Assembly: GCA_002747255.1 (NCBI GenBank)
Contig: PDUC01000026.1
Coordinates: 62,001-126,000, forward strand
Reading direction: 5' to 3'
DNA length: 64,000 nucleotides
DNA from: Acidobacteriota bacterium
Lineage (GTDB): Bacteria > Acidobacteriota > Holophagae > Acanthopleuribacterales > Acanthopleuribacteraceae
Shown: positions 8,588 through 18,300 of the stretch, in pieces
Layout of the letters: each line of letters starts with the position of its first letter
Position numbering within the stretch: the first letter of the stretch is position 1
Position numbers and translations under genes: made by a program
The notes under the pieces: generated by a model
Told to the model about the DNA's origin: nothing
Database searches by the model: none
Seen by the model: the letters and a program-made list of their open reading frames with translations, nothing else

Positions 8588-9831
8588 TGAATCGCGAATA
8601 TGTACTGATCGCTCTATGGGCTTTACTTGCTCTGGGTGGAACCCTGTGCTTTTTTATTCTTTATCGTTTTTTAAAGGCTTCAAGACGCTCTGAACACGAG
8701 CAGCCCGAACGCAATCTCTTTGTTGAGGCCATCCAGGATCAGGCTATTCTGGCGAAAAAGGCCAGGGAGGAAAGGGACCTTTCTGATCAGGCCCTGAAAG
8801 ACCTCGACCTGACCTATCGCGCTGTCACCCAGCATATTCCCGTATGTTTGCTGGTCTTTGATACCAACGGCCGCATTCAGCTCATGAACCCCCAGTTTCA
8901 AAAAGTGTTTTCCGGTTTTCCCGAGCATCACGAAACCTTGGACGACCTTCCGCTGGTGCTTTGCGATGAAATCAAGTTCTTAATGGAAGCGGAAAATATA
9001 AGAGAAAAAAGGGTTGAAATAGCCTGGCAGAATCAGAATCATATTTGTGATTTATCCCTTGTTCAGCTGAGAACCGACCAATTTCTTTTAACTCTGCAAG
9101 ATAAGACGCGGGTTACTCAGTTGCAGAGACATTTGAAAATAAAGAGTGACCTGGCTCTCATTGGTGAATTGGCCAGCGGAATCACTCATGAGGTTAAAAA
9201 CACTCTGGCCATACTACAAGGTCATATTCAATTGCTCACTCGCCAATCGGGTATGAAAGACAACCGGAATATCCAAACCATGAAAGAGGAAATCAACCGT
9301 TTATTCAAACTCATTCAGCAGTTCATGAAATCCAGTGAAGCACCTAAACTAAACAAACAAAATGTCTCATTGAGAGAGCTGTATGATGTTCTAGCTAAAG
9401 CATGGGAGCAGCCTGTTGAGCAAGGCGTTTTGAAGCTGGCTGAGCCGGATGAGACGATTTCCATTCACATGGATTTAGATCAAGTAAGAAACGTATTGAG
9501 TAATCTCATTCTCAATTCTCTCGAGGCTATTGACCAGTTGCCCACGAAGAATGGAAGAGTGAAACTGGAATGGGAATGCGATCACCCCGACCGTGTTGTC
9601 ATTCACGTCACTGACACAGGGGCCGGCATTTCACCCGCTATGATGAAGAACCTGTTTACACCTCTCATTACCGATAAGAAGAAGGGCAGCGGCTTGGGTC
9701 TGTTTCAGTCTAAAAAATTGGTACAGGCTCATCATGGCGAGATTCGCGTATCGCAAAACCCGACCCGATTTTCAGTTTCACTGCCTCGTCAAGTCGATTC
9801 GGGAAATGGTTACATTGATGACACAATTTGA
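8587..9831 (+). CDS. Membrane-anchored PAS sensor histidine kinase (NtrB-like)
   Basis: A 414-residue kinase. One transmembrane helix (about 5-28) is followed by a short coiled region, a PAS domain (about 75-180, with LLVFDTNGRIQLMNPQF), a HisKA dimerisation helix with the phospho-acceptor H201 in GITHEVKNTL, and a HATPase_c domain with N box (LNSLEAID, about 308), G1 box (DTGAGI, about 343) and G2 box (KGSGLGLF, about 366). The order resembles NtrB/AtoS-type kinases that act on NtrC-like regulators, and no large periplasmic sensor is present. No response regulator is adjacent: mfd follows after about 160 bases. The coupled upstream exported protein (8021-8587) may be linked functionally. Confidence 0.85.
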   Translation: MNREYVLIALWALLALGGTLCFFILYRFLKASRRSEHEQPERNLFVEAIQDQAILAKKAREERDLSDQALKDLDLTYRAVTQHIPVCLLVFDTNGRIQLMNPQFQKVFSGFPEHHETLDDLPLVLCDEIKFLMEAENIREKRVEIAWQNQNHICDLSLVQLRTDQFLLTLQDKTRVTQLQRHLKIKSDLALIGELASGITHEVKNTLAILQGHIQLLTRQSGMKDNRNIQTMKEEINRLFKLIQQFMKSSEAPKLNKQNVSLRELYDVLAKAWEQPVEQGVLKLAEPDETISIHMDLDQVRNVLSNLILNSLEAIDQLPTKNGRVKLEWECDHPDRVVIHVTDTGAGISPAMMKNLFTPLITDKKKGSGLGLFQSKKLVQAHHGEIRVSQNPTRFSVSLPRQVDSGNGYIDDTI

Positions 9832-9990
9832 AAAAGGTTGCCGTTTTGATCCTCCCACTGTTGATTGAAGGCAAGCGGTTGTGCGTTCCCTGGTATGAAC
9901 TGAATTTCATTCCGACACAGTGAAAGGGAAGTGGTAAAATAGACCACGAAAAAAACAGCAAGGGCACGAACCCGCATAGAAAGACACGGT

Positions 9991-12900
9991 ATGACGAGAT
10001 CTATTTATTTTCCTGAATCAGAGCTGGATATAATTGGCCTCAGGGGAAGTGCAGGTGCCTGGAATTTTCATACCGGTAAAGAGAAACAAGTCATTATTAC
10101 GACATCCACTCAAAAAGCGGAAGAATGGAAGCGCAATCTGGTTTGTTTCAACCCAGCCTTGCGGGTGATGTCTTTCCCCGTTCTTCCCGGCACGCCCTAT
10201 GTACCCATTCCTCTGCACGAAAAGACCATTCTCGAGCGAAAAAGGGCCATTCAGGCCATGTTGACGGGAGAATGGGATGTGGTCATTTCCCTGCCTCAGG
10301 TGTTTTTTGAAACGTACCCCGTTAAACAGAAACTCCTCACCACGCGTATTGCTCTCGAGGTTGGCACCGTCATCGATCCTGAATGCCTGGTCAAGAGCTT
10401 TATTCAATTGGGCTACAGTCGAGTGGATATGGTTTCGGCGCCTGGTGAATTTGCCAAACGAGGTGCGGTACTCGATGTTTTTCCGCCGCTGAGAGATTAT
10501 CCCGTTCGACTGGAGTTTTTTGATGATGAACTGGAGGAGATTCGCACTTTTGACCCTGAGAGTCAGCGCAGTGTTCAAATGTTGAAAGAGTTTACCCTCA
10601 CGCCACACGATGTGTGGCAGGTTTCAAGGGATGAAATTCAGTTTTTCGCTAAAAAAGGGGCCGAAACGTGGAATCACAGTCCCTCCAGACAGCATTTTTT
10701 GAACCACTTACAAAACCTGCAGGAGACAGGCTCCTTCCAGGGCTATCAGCACTGGGCTCCTTTTCTGTTTGAGGAAACGCAGCATTTTTTGGATTTCCCC
10801 GGGGGTTCTTTCAGGCTGGTTCTCGATAACTCAAGTGAAATAGAGTCCATGCTTTCCAACTACAGTGGGCAAATAGAGACACAGGAGTTAGAAGCCAGAC
10901 AGGCCAAGAGAATTTACGCTCAAAGTAACGTGTTGTTCAATCTTTCGGATTTCCCGCGATTGGCGATTCCAGAAGGCTGTCGCCTTGTCACGCTCAACAA
11001 CAGGCTGGAAGACAAGAAGAAGAGCCTTAGCCTTATTTGCAAAGTGAATCGAAATCTTACGGGAAAGCAGCTTTTCCAACAGGTTGAAACCTATCTTCAA
11101 AAAAGTGCAAACACCAGGGTCTTGATTGTGTTTCACTCAGCGGCCCTGAAAAAACGGTTTATTCAGTATTACGATCAAATCGAGGCCACAGAGTTGACAG
11201 GATTTGACGAGTTACCTGATGACAACGGTGTCTATCTCCTGGAGGGGCACCTGACGTCGGGTTTTGAATGGACCGATCGAAGGTTGATTCTTCTCAGTGA
11301 CAGGGAGCTGTGGCCTGAACACCGGGTACAGAGCACGCAAACAATGAGCCGAACATGGTTTAACTCCGAAGCCATGGACATGAAAGTGGGCGATTTAATT
11401 GTTCACGAAGACTATGGAATAGGGCGTTTCGATGGTCTGGGCGAGGTGAAAGCCGGACCTTATACGTATGAAATGGTCACTTTGACCTATAAGGATAACG
11501 CCAAGCTGCATGTATCGCTCAGTCAAATTGGCAAAATCGAACGACTCAGTTCTGAAGCGGGAACACCGAATCTCGATTCACTGGGCGGAACGCGCTGGAT
11601 ACGCACCAAGGAGAAGGTCAAAAAGGCTCTTGAAGACATGTCCGATAGACTCATCCAGCTCTACGCTGTCCGGTCCCAAGTTCAATTGGACCCTTGCTCG
11701 GAGGACGATGTGCTTCAGACCCAATTCGAGGAAGTCTTTGAATATCATCCAACACCGGATCAGATTCGGGCGACCATGGAAATTAAAAGCGATTTGGCGA
11801 GCGGCAAGCCCATGGATCGGCTGCTGGTTGGCGATGTGGGCTTCGGAAAAACCGAAGTGGCCATGCGTATGATGTTCAAATTGGTGAACGAAGGAAAACA
11901 GGTGGCATTTTTATGTCCCACCACGGTCCTGGCCTTTCAGCATTACATGACGTGTAAGGAACGGTTCGAGGGTTTTCCCGTTCATGTGGGCTTCCTGTCC
12001 CGACTCAGCTCCAAAAAGGAACGCGACCGCGTTCTCATGGAGTTAAAGGACGGCGTGTGCGATATGGTCATTGGCACGCACCGCCTGTTGAGTGCCGATT
12101 TGGTCTTTAAGTCGCTCGGCGGGTTGGTGATCGATGAGGAACAGCGATTCGGAGTCCGGCACAAGGAACGCATTAAGGAAATGAAAAAGGATATTCACGT
12201 TCTGGCCATGTCTGCCACGCCTATTCCAAGAACCCTGAACATGGCACTGACCGGTATCAGAGATATTTCCATTATCAAAACGCCCCCTCGAAACCGCCTG
12301 GCCATTGCGACAACGGTATCTCAGTTTGACTGGGCCTATATCAAGAATGCCATCTCATTTGAATTGAGCCGTGGTGGACAAGTTTATTTCATTCACAATA
12401 AAATTGAAACCATGCCGGACTTGAAGGAAACACTGCAGGAGCTGATGCCGCACCTTGAAATTGGCATGGCTCACGGTAAAATGGCTCCGCGTGAACTGGA
12501 AGATATCATGCTGCAATTCATTCAAAATAAAATGGATGTGCTGATTGCCACCACACTGGTGGAAAATGGAATGGATGTACCCAATGCCAATACCATGATA
12601 ATCAATCGCGCCGACAAATTCGGTCTCAGTCAGCTCTATCAGTTGCGGGGAAGAATCGGGCGCTCTGATCGGGCGGCCTATGCCTATTTACTGGTTCCCA
12701 GACGAAGACAGTTAACCGAACGAGCCCACAGGAGGCTCGAGGCCATCGAGGAGTTCTCCGACCTGGGTTCGGGTTTCAGGCTGGCTGCCATGGATCTGGA
12801 AATTCGCGGCGCGGGCAACCTGCTCGGGGCATCGCAGTCGGGGCATATCCAGGCCGTTGGTTACTCACTCTACATGCGCATGCTAAGAGAGGCATCAAGG

Positions 12901-13359
12901 AAACTTCAAGGCAAACGCTTTTACGAGGAAGTCAATCCTGTGTTCAACTTGAAAACAGGCGCTTCCATTCCTAAAACCTATATCGAAGATGCCAGTCAGC
13001 GCTTGGCGGTTTACAAGAAAATAACCGGCAGCCTGAAAAAAGGCGAACTGGAGAATTTGAAGGAACGAATTGGCGACTGCTATGGCAAGCTGCCCGAAAA
13101 AGTCGAGTCCCTTTTCAAGGAAAATGAAGTCCGGATTGGTTTAATTCCTCACAAGGTGCTCTCTGTTGACCGGGAAGGCAGCCAACTGCACGTGCGGTTT
13201 CATCAGAAAGCGGATATCGATTTAAATCGCTTGACCGGTATTGTTCAGAGCATATCCGGTGCCGAACTGAGACAGACAGGTGTGCTCGTTCTCCCCATAA
13301 CAAGCAGCAATGTGGCTCTCGAAACGCTTCAAAACTTCTTTCATAAATTGGAGTCGTGA
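9991..13359 (+). CDS. mfd: Transcription-repair coupling factor
   Basis: A 1122-residue Mfd protein of typical length. It removes RNA polymerase stalled at DNA lesions and recruits the UvrA-UvrB excision machinery. Visible parts: UvrB-like N-terminal modules; a CarD-like RNA-polymerase interaction domain near 460-540 (MKVGDLIVHEDYGIGRFDGL); Walker A GDVGFGKT at 614-621; DEEQ box at 715-718; RecG-like helicase motifs (SATPIPRT, QLRGRIGRSDR); and a C-terminal TRCF domain. The Shine-Dalgarno sequence before ATG 9991 is weak. The stop is one base from the yqeB start, so yqeB and yqeC probably depend on mfd transcription. Confidence 0.97.
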   Translation: MTRSIYFPESELDIIGLRGSAGAWNFHTGKEKQVIITTSTQKAEEWKRNLVCFNPALRVMSFPVLPGTPYVPIPLHEKTILERKRAIQAMLTGEWDVVISLPQVFFETYPVKQKLLTTRIALEVGTVIDPECLVKSFIQLGYSRVDMVSAPGEFAKRGAVLDVFPPLRDYPVRLEFFDDELEEIRTFDPESQRSVQMLKEFTLTPHDVWQVSRDEIQFFAKKGAETWNHSPSRQHFLNHLQNLQETGSFQGYQHWAPFLFEETQHFLDFPGGSFRLVLDNSSEIESMLSNYSGQIETQELEARQAKRIYAQSNVLFNLSDFPRLAIPEGCRLVTLNNRLEDKKKSLSLICKVNRNLTGKQLFQQVETYLQKSANTRVLIVFHSAALKKRFIQYYDQIEATELTGFDELPDDNGVYLLEGHLTSGFEWTDRRLILLSDRELWPEHRVQSTQTMSRTWFNSEAMDMKVGDLIVHEDYGIGRFDGLGEVKAGPYTYEMVTLTYKDNAKLHVSLSQIGKIERLSSEAGTPNLDSLGGTRWIRTKEKVKKALEDMSDRLIQLYAVRSQVQLDPCSEDDVLQTQFEEVFEYHPTPDQIRATMEIKSDLASGKPMDRLLVGDVGFGKTEVAMRMMFKLVNEGKQVAFLCPTTVLAFQHYMTCKERFEGFPVHVGFLSRLSSKKERDRVLMELKDGVCDMVIGTHRLLSADLVFKSLGGLVIDEEQRFGVRHKERIKEMKKDIHVLAMSATPIPRTLNMALTGIRDISIIKTPPRNRLAIATTVSQFDWAYIKNAISFELSRGGQVYFIHNKIETMPDLKETLQELMPHLEIGMAHGKMAPRELEDIMLQFIQNKMDVLIATTLVENGMDVPNANTMIINRADKFGLSQLYQLRGRIGRSDRAAYAYLLVPRRRQLTERAHRRLEAIEEFSDLGSGFRLAAMDLEIRGAGNLLGASQSGHIQAVGYSLYMRMLREASRKLQGKRFYEEVNPVFNLKTGASIPKTYIEDASQRLAVYKKITGSLKKGELENLKERIGDCYGKLPEKVESLFKENEVRIGLIPHKVLSVDREGSQLHVRFHQKADIDLNRLTGIVQSISGAELRQTGVLVLPITSSNVALETLQNFFHKLES

Positions 13360-13360
13360 G

Positions 13361-14185
13361 ATGCGTGATACGCGAATTTTGATTAAAGGAGCCGGTGAAC
13401 AGGCTACAGGAACGGCGCATCGACTGTTTCGGTGCGGTTTCAAAGTGGTGATGACCGAACTGGCACAACCTACCATGGTCAGAAGGACGGTTTCTTTTGG
13501 TCAGGCGATGTATGACGGTTCTTGTGAAGTGGAAGGTGTTGCAGCTCTGAAGTTTGAAAAAGAGGGAATAAAAGACCTGGATCAATTTGACTGGAATGCC
13601 ATACCGGTCTTTGCGGATCCCGATGGCAGGCTGATTGCCCAATGGAACCCCCATGTGATCATCGATGCCCGCATATTGAAATACAATCATCAAAATTGCA
13701 AAGATCAGGCCGAACTTGTGATTGGACTGGGGCCGGGAATCGAGGCGGGGCGGGATGTTGATATCGTCATTGAAACGCAGAGAGGACACGGCCTGGGTCA
13801 AATAATTGAAAGTGGTTTTACGCAAGAGAATACGGGCATTCCGGGAGACATAGGCCGGCAATCCATTCGACGGGTCTTAAGGAGCCCCAGGCATGGTGTC
13901 TTTAAAAGCGATTTGAATATCGGCGATTTGGTGCAGGCAGGGCAGCTGATCGGTTATGTTGATTCAGAACCGGTGCATGCGGAACTGACGGGTGTGTTGC
14001 GAGGGCTGATTGTTAGTGGACTGGAGGTTTCCGCCGGCATGAAAATAGGGGATATCGATCCGCGATCCAAAGTGGAGGCGTGTTACACACTCTCAGATAA
14101 GGCCCGAACCATTAGCGGTTCGGTACTTGAAGCGATTCTCGTTCATCTCAATCGAGCGAATAAGGGTTCAGCGCGCCATGCGTGA
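13361..14185 (+). CDS. yqeB: YqeB-like protein, selenium-dependent molybdenum hydroxylase maturation
   Basis: A 274-residue protein. The Rossmann-like N-terminus (ILIKGAGEQATGTAHRLFRCGF, interrupted here only in description) is followed by the family hallmark 'MTELAQPTMVRRTVSFGQA' and 'EVEGVAA', matching the EF2563/YqeB family. That family co-occurs with selenium-dependent molybdenum hydroxylases and SelD, and is thought to help mature the labile selenium cofactor; the exact reaction is not established. ATG 13361 is taken because it follows the mfd stop by one base and begins the conserved domain. The final 8 bases overlap yqeC, the usual partner gene. No hydroxylase, xdhC-like or selD gene is in the window. 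Confidence 0.8.
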   Translation: MRDTRILIKGAGEQATGTAHRLFRCGFKVVMTELAQPTMVRRTVSFGQAMYDGSCEVEGVAALKFEKEGIKDLDQFDWNAIPVFADPDGRLIAQWNPHVIIDARILKYNHQNCKDQAELVIGLGPGIEAGRDVDIVIETQRGHGLGQIIESGFTQENTGIPGDIGRQSIRRVLRSPRHGVFKSDLNIGDLVQAGQLIGYVDSEPVHAELTGVLRGLIVSGLEVSAGMKIGDIDPRSKVEACYTLSDKARTISGSVLEAILVHLNRANKGSARHA

Positions 14186-14993
14186 TTTTCAGAACAAACT
14201 GGTGCATTTTTTAGGATTGGAACAGCACCGAACCGTGTATGTTATTGGCGCAGGCGGGAAAACGAGTTTCATCAACATGTGCGCGGCGCGTTTAACTGCA
14301 GCCGGTAAAAGCGTTCTTTGCACCACCAGCACCAGGATCATGCTGCCGAACTGTATAGAAAAGGCAAACGTCCTGATTGAAAGTGATATCCGCACTTTGT
14401 GTGCTAGGATACAAGCACGGCACAAGAGACCACTTCACCTGACACTGGGCAAGAAGACAGTTGACAAGAATCAAAAAATAAAGGGCTTTGGTCCTGCTGA
14501 ACTGGATTTCTTGAGCGGTGAAAATCTGGCTGATGTGTTGCTCATAGAAGCCGATGGCGCAGCCGGTCGACCCTTGAAAGTTCACGGCTCCCATGAACCT
14601 GTTCTGTCTGAAGATGCTCCAATTATCTGTTGGCTGATCGGGGTTGATTCCGTTGGTCTGCCTTTCACCGCAGAGCATGTCCACCGTTTCAGCCTTGCGC
14701 GTGAATGGCTTCAGAAAGAAGAGGGTACGCCTCTGCTGGAGCGGGATGTGGCGGATCTGTTTTTTCACCAACAGAGTGCACTCCACCGCCTTCCCAAACG
14801 TGCTGAACTGGTGGTCCTGATCAACAAGGTTCACACCGGGCGAAACAGAAAATCGGCCGTCAAGCTGGCCTCCCTGCTCCAGTCACGCGATCAGCGCAAC
14901 CGAATCGACAGAATCGCGCACTCGTGTTTGAAAGACGCCAATATATTGACAGATCCCATGTTTGACATTTTGTTTACAAGCAATAGAAAATAA
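14178..14993 (+). CDS. yqeC: YqeC-like putative selenium cofactor biosynthesis protein
   Basis: A 271-residue protein. Near the N-terminus is a P-loop-like GAGGKTSFI (about 27-35), then 'CTTSTRIM', and a central 'LLIEADGAAGRPLKVH', the typical YqeC pattern; 'EADG' resembles a Walker B/metal-binding region. YqeC co-occurs with YqeB and selenium-dependent molybdenum hydroxylases, and an ATP-dependent step in cofactor handling is likely but unproven. ATG 14178 overlaps the end of yqeB by 8 bases, indicating coupling; in-frame codons further upstream lie inside yqeB. The stop overlaps the start of the decayed ATPase frame that follows. Confidence 0.8.
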   Translation: MRDFQNKLVHFLGLEQHRTVYVIGAGGKTSFINMCAARLTAAGKSVLCTTSTRIMLPNCIEKANVLIESDIRTLCARIQARHKRPLHLTLGKKTVDKNQKIKGFGPAELDFLSGENLADVLLIEADGAAGRPLKVHGSHEPVLSEDAPIICWLIGVDSVGLPFTAEHVHRFSLAREWLQKEEGTPLLERDVADLFFHQQSALHRLPKRAELVVLINKVHTGRNRKSAVKLASLLQSRDQRNRIDRIAHSCLKDANILTDPMFDILFTSNRK

Positions 14994-15282
14994 TGAAGTT
15001 AATGTGTGTTAAGCTTTTTTCAAAGCGCGTTTTTCACGAATCGCGAAGTGCGATGCCGGCCGTCTGGATTACCGGGCCACGGCAGGTGGGGAAAACGATG
15101 TTTCTTGTCAATGAAATGTCTGTGCTATTGAGATCAAGAAAACGTCTACTCTCGTGCTGTCACAAAGCCTGCCGCTGAAGAAGTTTCGTGAGCTTGCACA
15201 AACCGACAACTCAAAGACCTTGATTGCGTCCAATGCGGAGCGTGTTTTTCGCTTACCCGAAGGAGTGGAAGTTTGGCCATAG
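14993..15282 (+). pseudogene. Remnant of an AAA_14/DUF4143-family ATPase
   Basis: Two pieces of one protein family remain. 14993-15178 encodes an N-terminus with a P-loop (WITGPRQVGKTMF) that resembles the intact ATPase at 40330-41496 (LVGPRQVGKTTL). In another frame, roughly 15140-15282, the DNA encodes a typical DUF4143 C-terminus (KTLIASNAERVFRLPEGVEVWP, broken here as KTLIASNAER / VFRLPEGVEVWP) ending in TAG. The roughly 300 residues normally between them are gone, and the frame shifts at the junction. The short upstream reading frame may still be translated from its ATG, which overlaps the yqeC stop, but a functional ATPase is not possible. Confidence 0.75.
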
Positions 15283-15399
15283 GCTCATTGTTTGCATTGG
15301 TTAAGGTCTAATAAATATCTTAGACGTCTCTTTCAGTCTGTTTTAAACGAGCAGAGCACTTCCCGAGAGTAGAAGCTCTCAGGAAACACTCTTTTTGTT

Positions 15400-18300
15400 T
15401 TACTTGTGTGATGAATCGTGTTTTTTCATCTTTCCGGGTGAACCCACATTGATGAAGAGATAGTCCCGCACATCCACACCGGGATTGCCGTCGAACATAC
15501 TGAGATCGGGCAGATTGGCGCCTGGCGGGTTCATGTCGTTCCACTGGTTGAGACCCAGCCACAAGTCGTGGATGTCATTAATCGAATTGCCGTCAAAATC
15601 CGTCCCTTCCGGATGATAGAGCAGCGTAATCGCAGCAGTTTCAGGGCTGGCTAGCGTTCCATCATTGACTTCAACTTCGAAAAAAAGACTCTCCGTGATC
15701 GTGGAAACATCCAGCACCCAGGATTCCGTGCTGTGGATGGCATCGGGGTTGCCCACTTCGTACCAGTCAACATCCAACTGACCAGCCGGACAGCTAAGGG
15801 AATTGATGCCGGCCTGCATGGTGATGTCTTCCAAACCAATGGCTTGAGACGGTGTGTGGATCAGCGAGTAAGTGACTTCAAGGGTCTTGTGCTCCACGGT
15901 ACATTCATCTGTTGAAGTGAAATCCAGTTGATAAGTGCCGTGTTGAGCAAGGGTGATGGGGCTTCGGGTGACGACTTTTCCCATGGCTGACCAGTCATCA
16001 GGACCCGACCAGGAGTAGGTTCCCACCGCTGATCCTTCAGCCGTCAGTGTGAGCGTGCCTCCGATACAGGGCTGGTCCGCATGGAGATCGCCGGTGGGAT
16101 CGGGATCGTGGACTGTGACCTGAGTCTCAACCCACTCTGAATAACAGCCGTCTAATTCCGCTCGAACAGAATAGGTTCCCTCATCGTTTTCTTCAACGGA
16201 CGAAAGTTGCACAGTTGCACCTGTGGCAGAGTACTCATTGGGTCCCTGCCAATGGAAGATCGAGCCCGTTTCTCCTGTGGCAGAGAGTTGAACGTCAGCA
16301 CCCGGGCAAACCGGGCTGTTGTTCTGGGCTGTAGGCGTATCCGGCGATACCTTCACGGTTACCTGATCAGTTGAAGTGCATCCGTGCTTGGCAACGAGTA
16401 CCGTCCAAACACCATCTTCATCTCTTGTGACGGGTGAAACAGTTGGGTTCTGTGTGTTGTAACTCTGTCCCTTGGGGCCTGTCCAGTTGTAGGTGGCACC
16501 TTCAACCGAGGTGACGTCAAGGCTGAGATTTCCATCCAGACAAACAGGATCGTTGATGTTGGCTGTAACCGCATCCGAGCCCGATTGAATACCTACAATG
16601 ACATCTGTTTGACTGGAGTCGGAACAGCCATCGACCGTAATCGTGCAGGTGTAAGTTCCCTCGTGGGCGTTGTCTGCTTCTGTAATGCTCGGACTCCTCA
16701 AAGAGGAGGAAAAGCCGTTTGGACCGGTCCACGAATAAGCGGCATCAGCCGTTTCTGGTGCCGAGAAGACAATCTCATCGCCATGACAGACGGGGCTGTT
16801 TGAAGTGACACCTGAAACATCGGGCCTGGGCTTGACTGAAAGTGCATGGTAGACCTCTTCAGTGGTACACATATCGGGCGTGGTCATGGTTAGGGTGAAA
16901 ATGCCGTCGTGCAACAGTTCCACGGCTTGAATGGTCAGAACAGAACCCGTTTCAGACAAGACCTGGTTGTTTGGGTCTTTCCATTCATAGCTGGCGTCTG
17001 CAACATCTGTTGCTGTCAGTGTTAAAGTATTCCCCTCACATAATTCAGCGTCTCCCGTAATTGTTGGAGGTGCGGGATTGACCACAACGGTGATTTCTGT
17101 GGCAGGTGAAGCGCAGCCGTTGTTGTAGATGTAAAGTTTCCAGATGCCCTCATCATCACGAGAAACGGGTGTGACATCGATGGCAGGTATCGGAGTGGGG
17201 ATATCCCATGTTTCGCTGTAAGATTGGCCGTCGGGTCCGATCCATTGATAACCCTCGGCGCTATCTTCCGAATCAAGCGTCAAGGTGCCACCCAGGCATA
17301 CAGGGCTGTTGGAGTGCGCTTCCGGAGCTGTTGCCGGGCCAGTGCTCGATCCAACCGTAACCTCGTGTGTGCCAGCATCAGAAGTACATCCATTGACTGT
17401 AATGGTCAATGAATAGGTTCCCTCATAATCGCCCGAGTCCTGAACATTTTCTCTAGTGGGGTTTTGAAGTGAAGAAGACCAACTTCCCGGTCCGGTCCAG
17501 CTGTAGGTGGCTCCTGTTACTTTGGGACAGAAAAGCTCAAGTGTGTCTCCCACGCAAACGGGCTGGTTACTGGAAACATTCGGTGTTGCTGGTTTGGCGA
17601 GAACCTCTACTTCGGTGGTGTCGGGAAGAGAGGTGCAGCCGTCGACCGTTGCCGTTACGGAGTAAGTCCCGGCTTGATCCGGTGTGATTGCCGTGAGGAT
17701 GGTCGAGCTGCCTGTCGCGTTGAAACCGTTGGGTCCCACCCAGTTAAAGGTGGCGTTGGCAGGTCCAGTCGCTGATAGTGATAAATCAGAGCCTTCACAA
17801 ACCGGACCATCGTTGGATGCCACAGGGGTGTCTGGATTGATGTCAACCAGAACCGAGTTCCGTGAAGAGCAGTTGCCTACTGTTGCGGTAACAGTCCATG
17901 AACCCTCTTCATCAAAATCGACGTTACTGTAAGCGGGTTCTCTGAGATCGGATGTCTGGGCGCTGGGTCCTTGCCAACTGTAGGTGGCACCTGGTACGAG
18001 GGTGGCGGAGAGTTGCAGGGTGCCGTTCATGCAAACGGGTGAGTTTGAGGAAGCGGTTATGCTGTCATCGCCCGCTTGAAGACCAATGGCGACCACAACG
18101 GGTACTGGGCCCGAGGAACAGCCATGGATCGTGATACTCAGGTAATAGGTTCCCTCGTGACTGTTATCGGCATTTGGAATGCTGGGGTTTTGTTCACTGG
18201 AGGTAAAGCCGTTGGGTCCTGTCCAGCTGTACAGGGCATCCTGAATGTCTGGCAGTCCGTAGAGTTCCAGGGTTCCCATAGGACAGACATAGTTCAATGT

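Noticed and set aside
15361-15390. GAGAG...CTCTC hairpin at the 3' end of the Ig-repeat gene
   Set aside because: Only a five-base core stem plus a mismatch, and no T tract on the minus strand; too weak to call a terminator.
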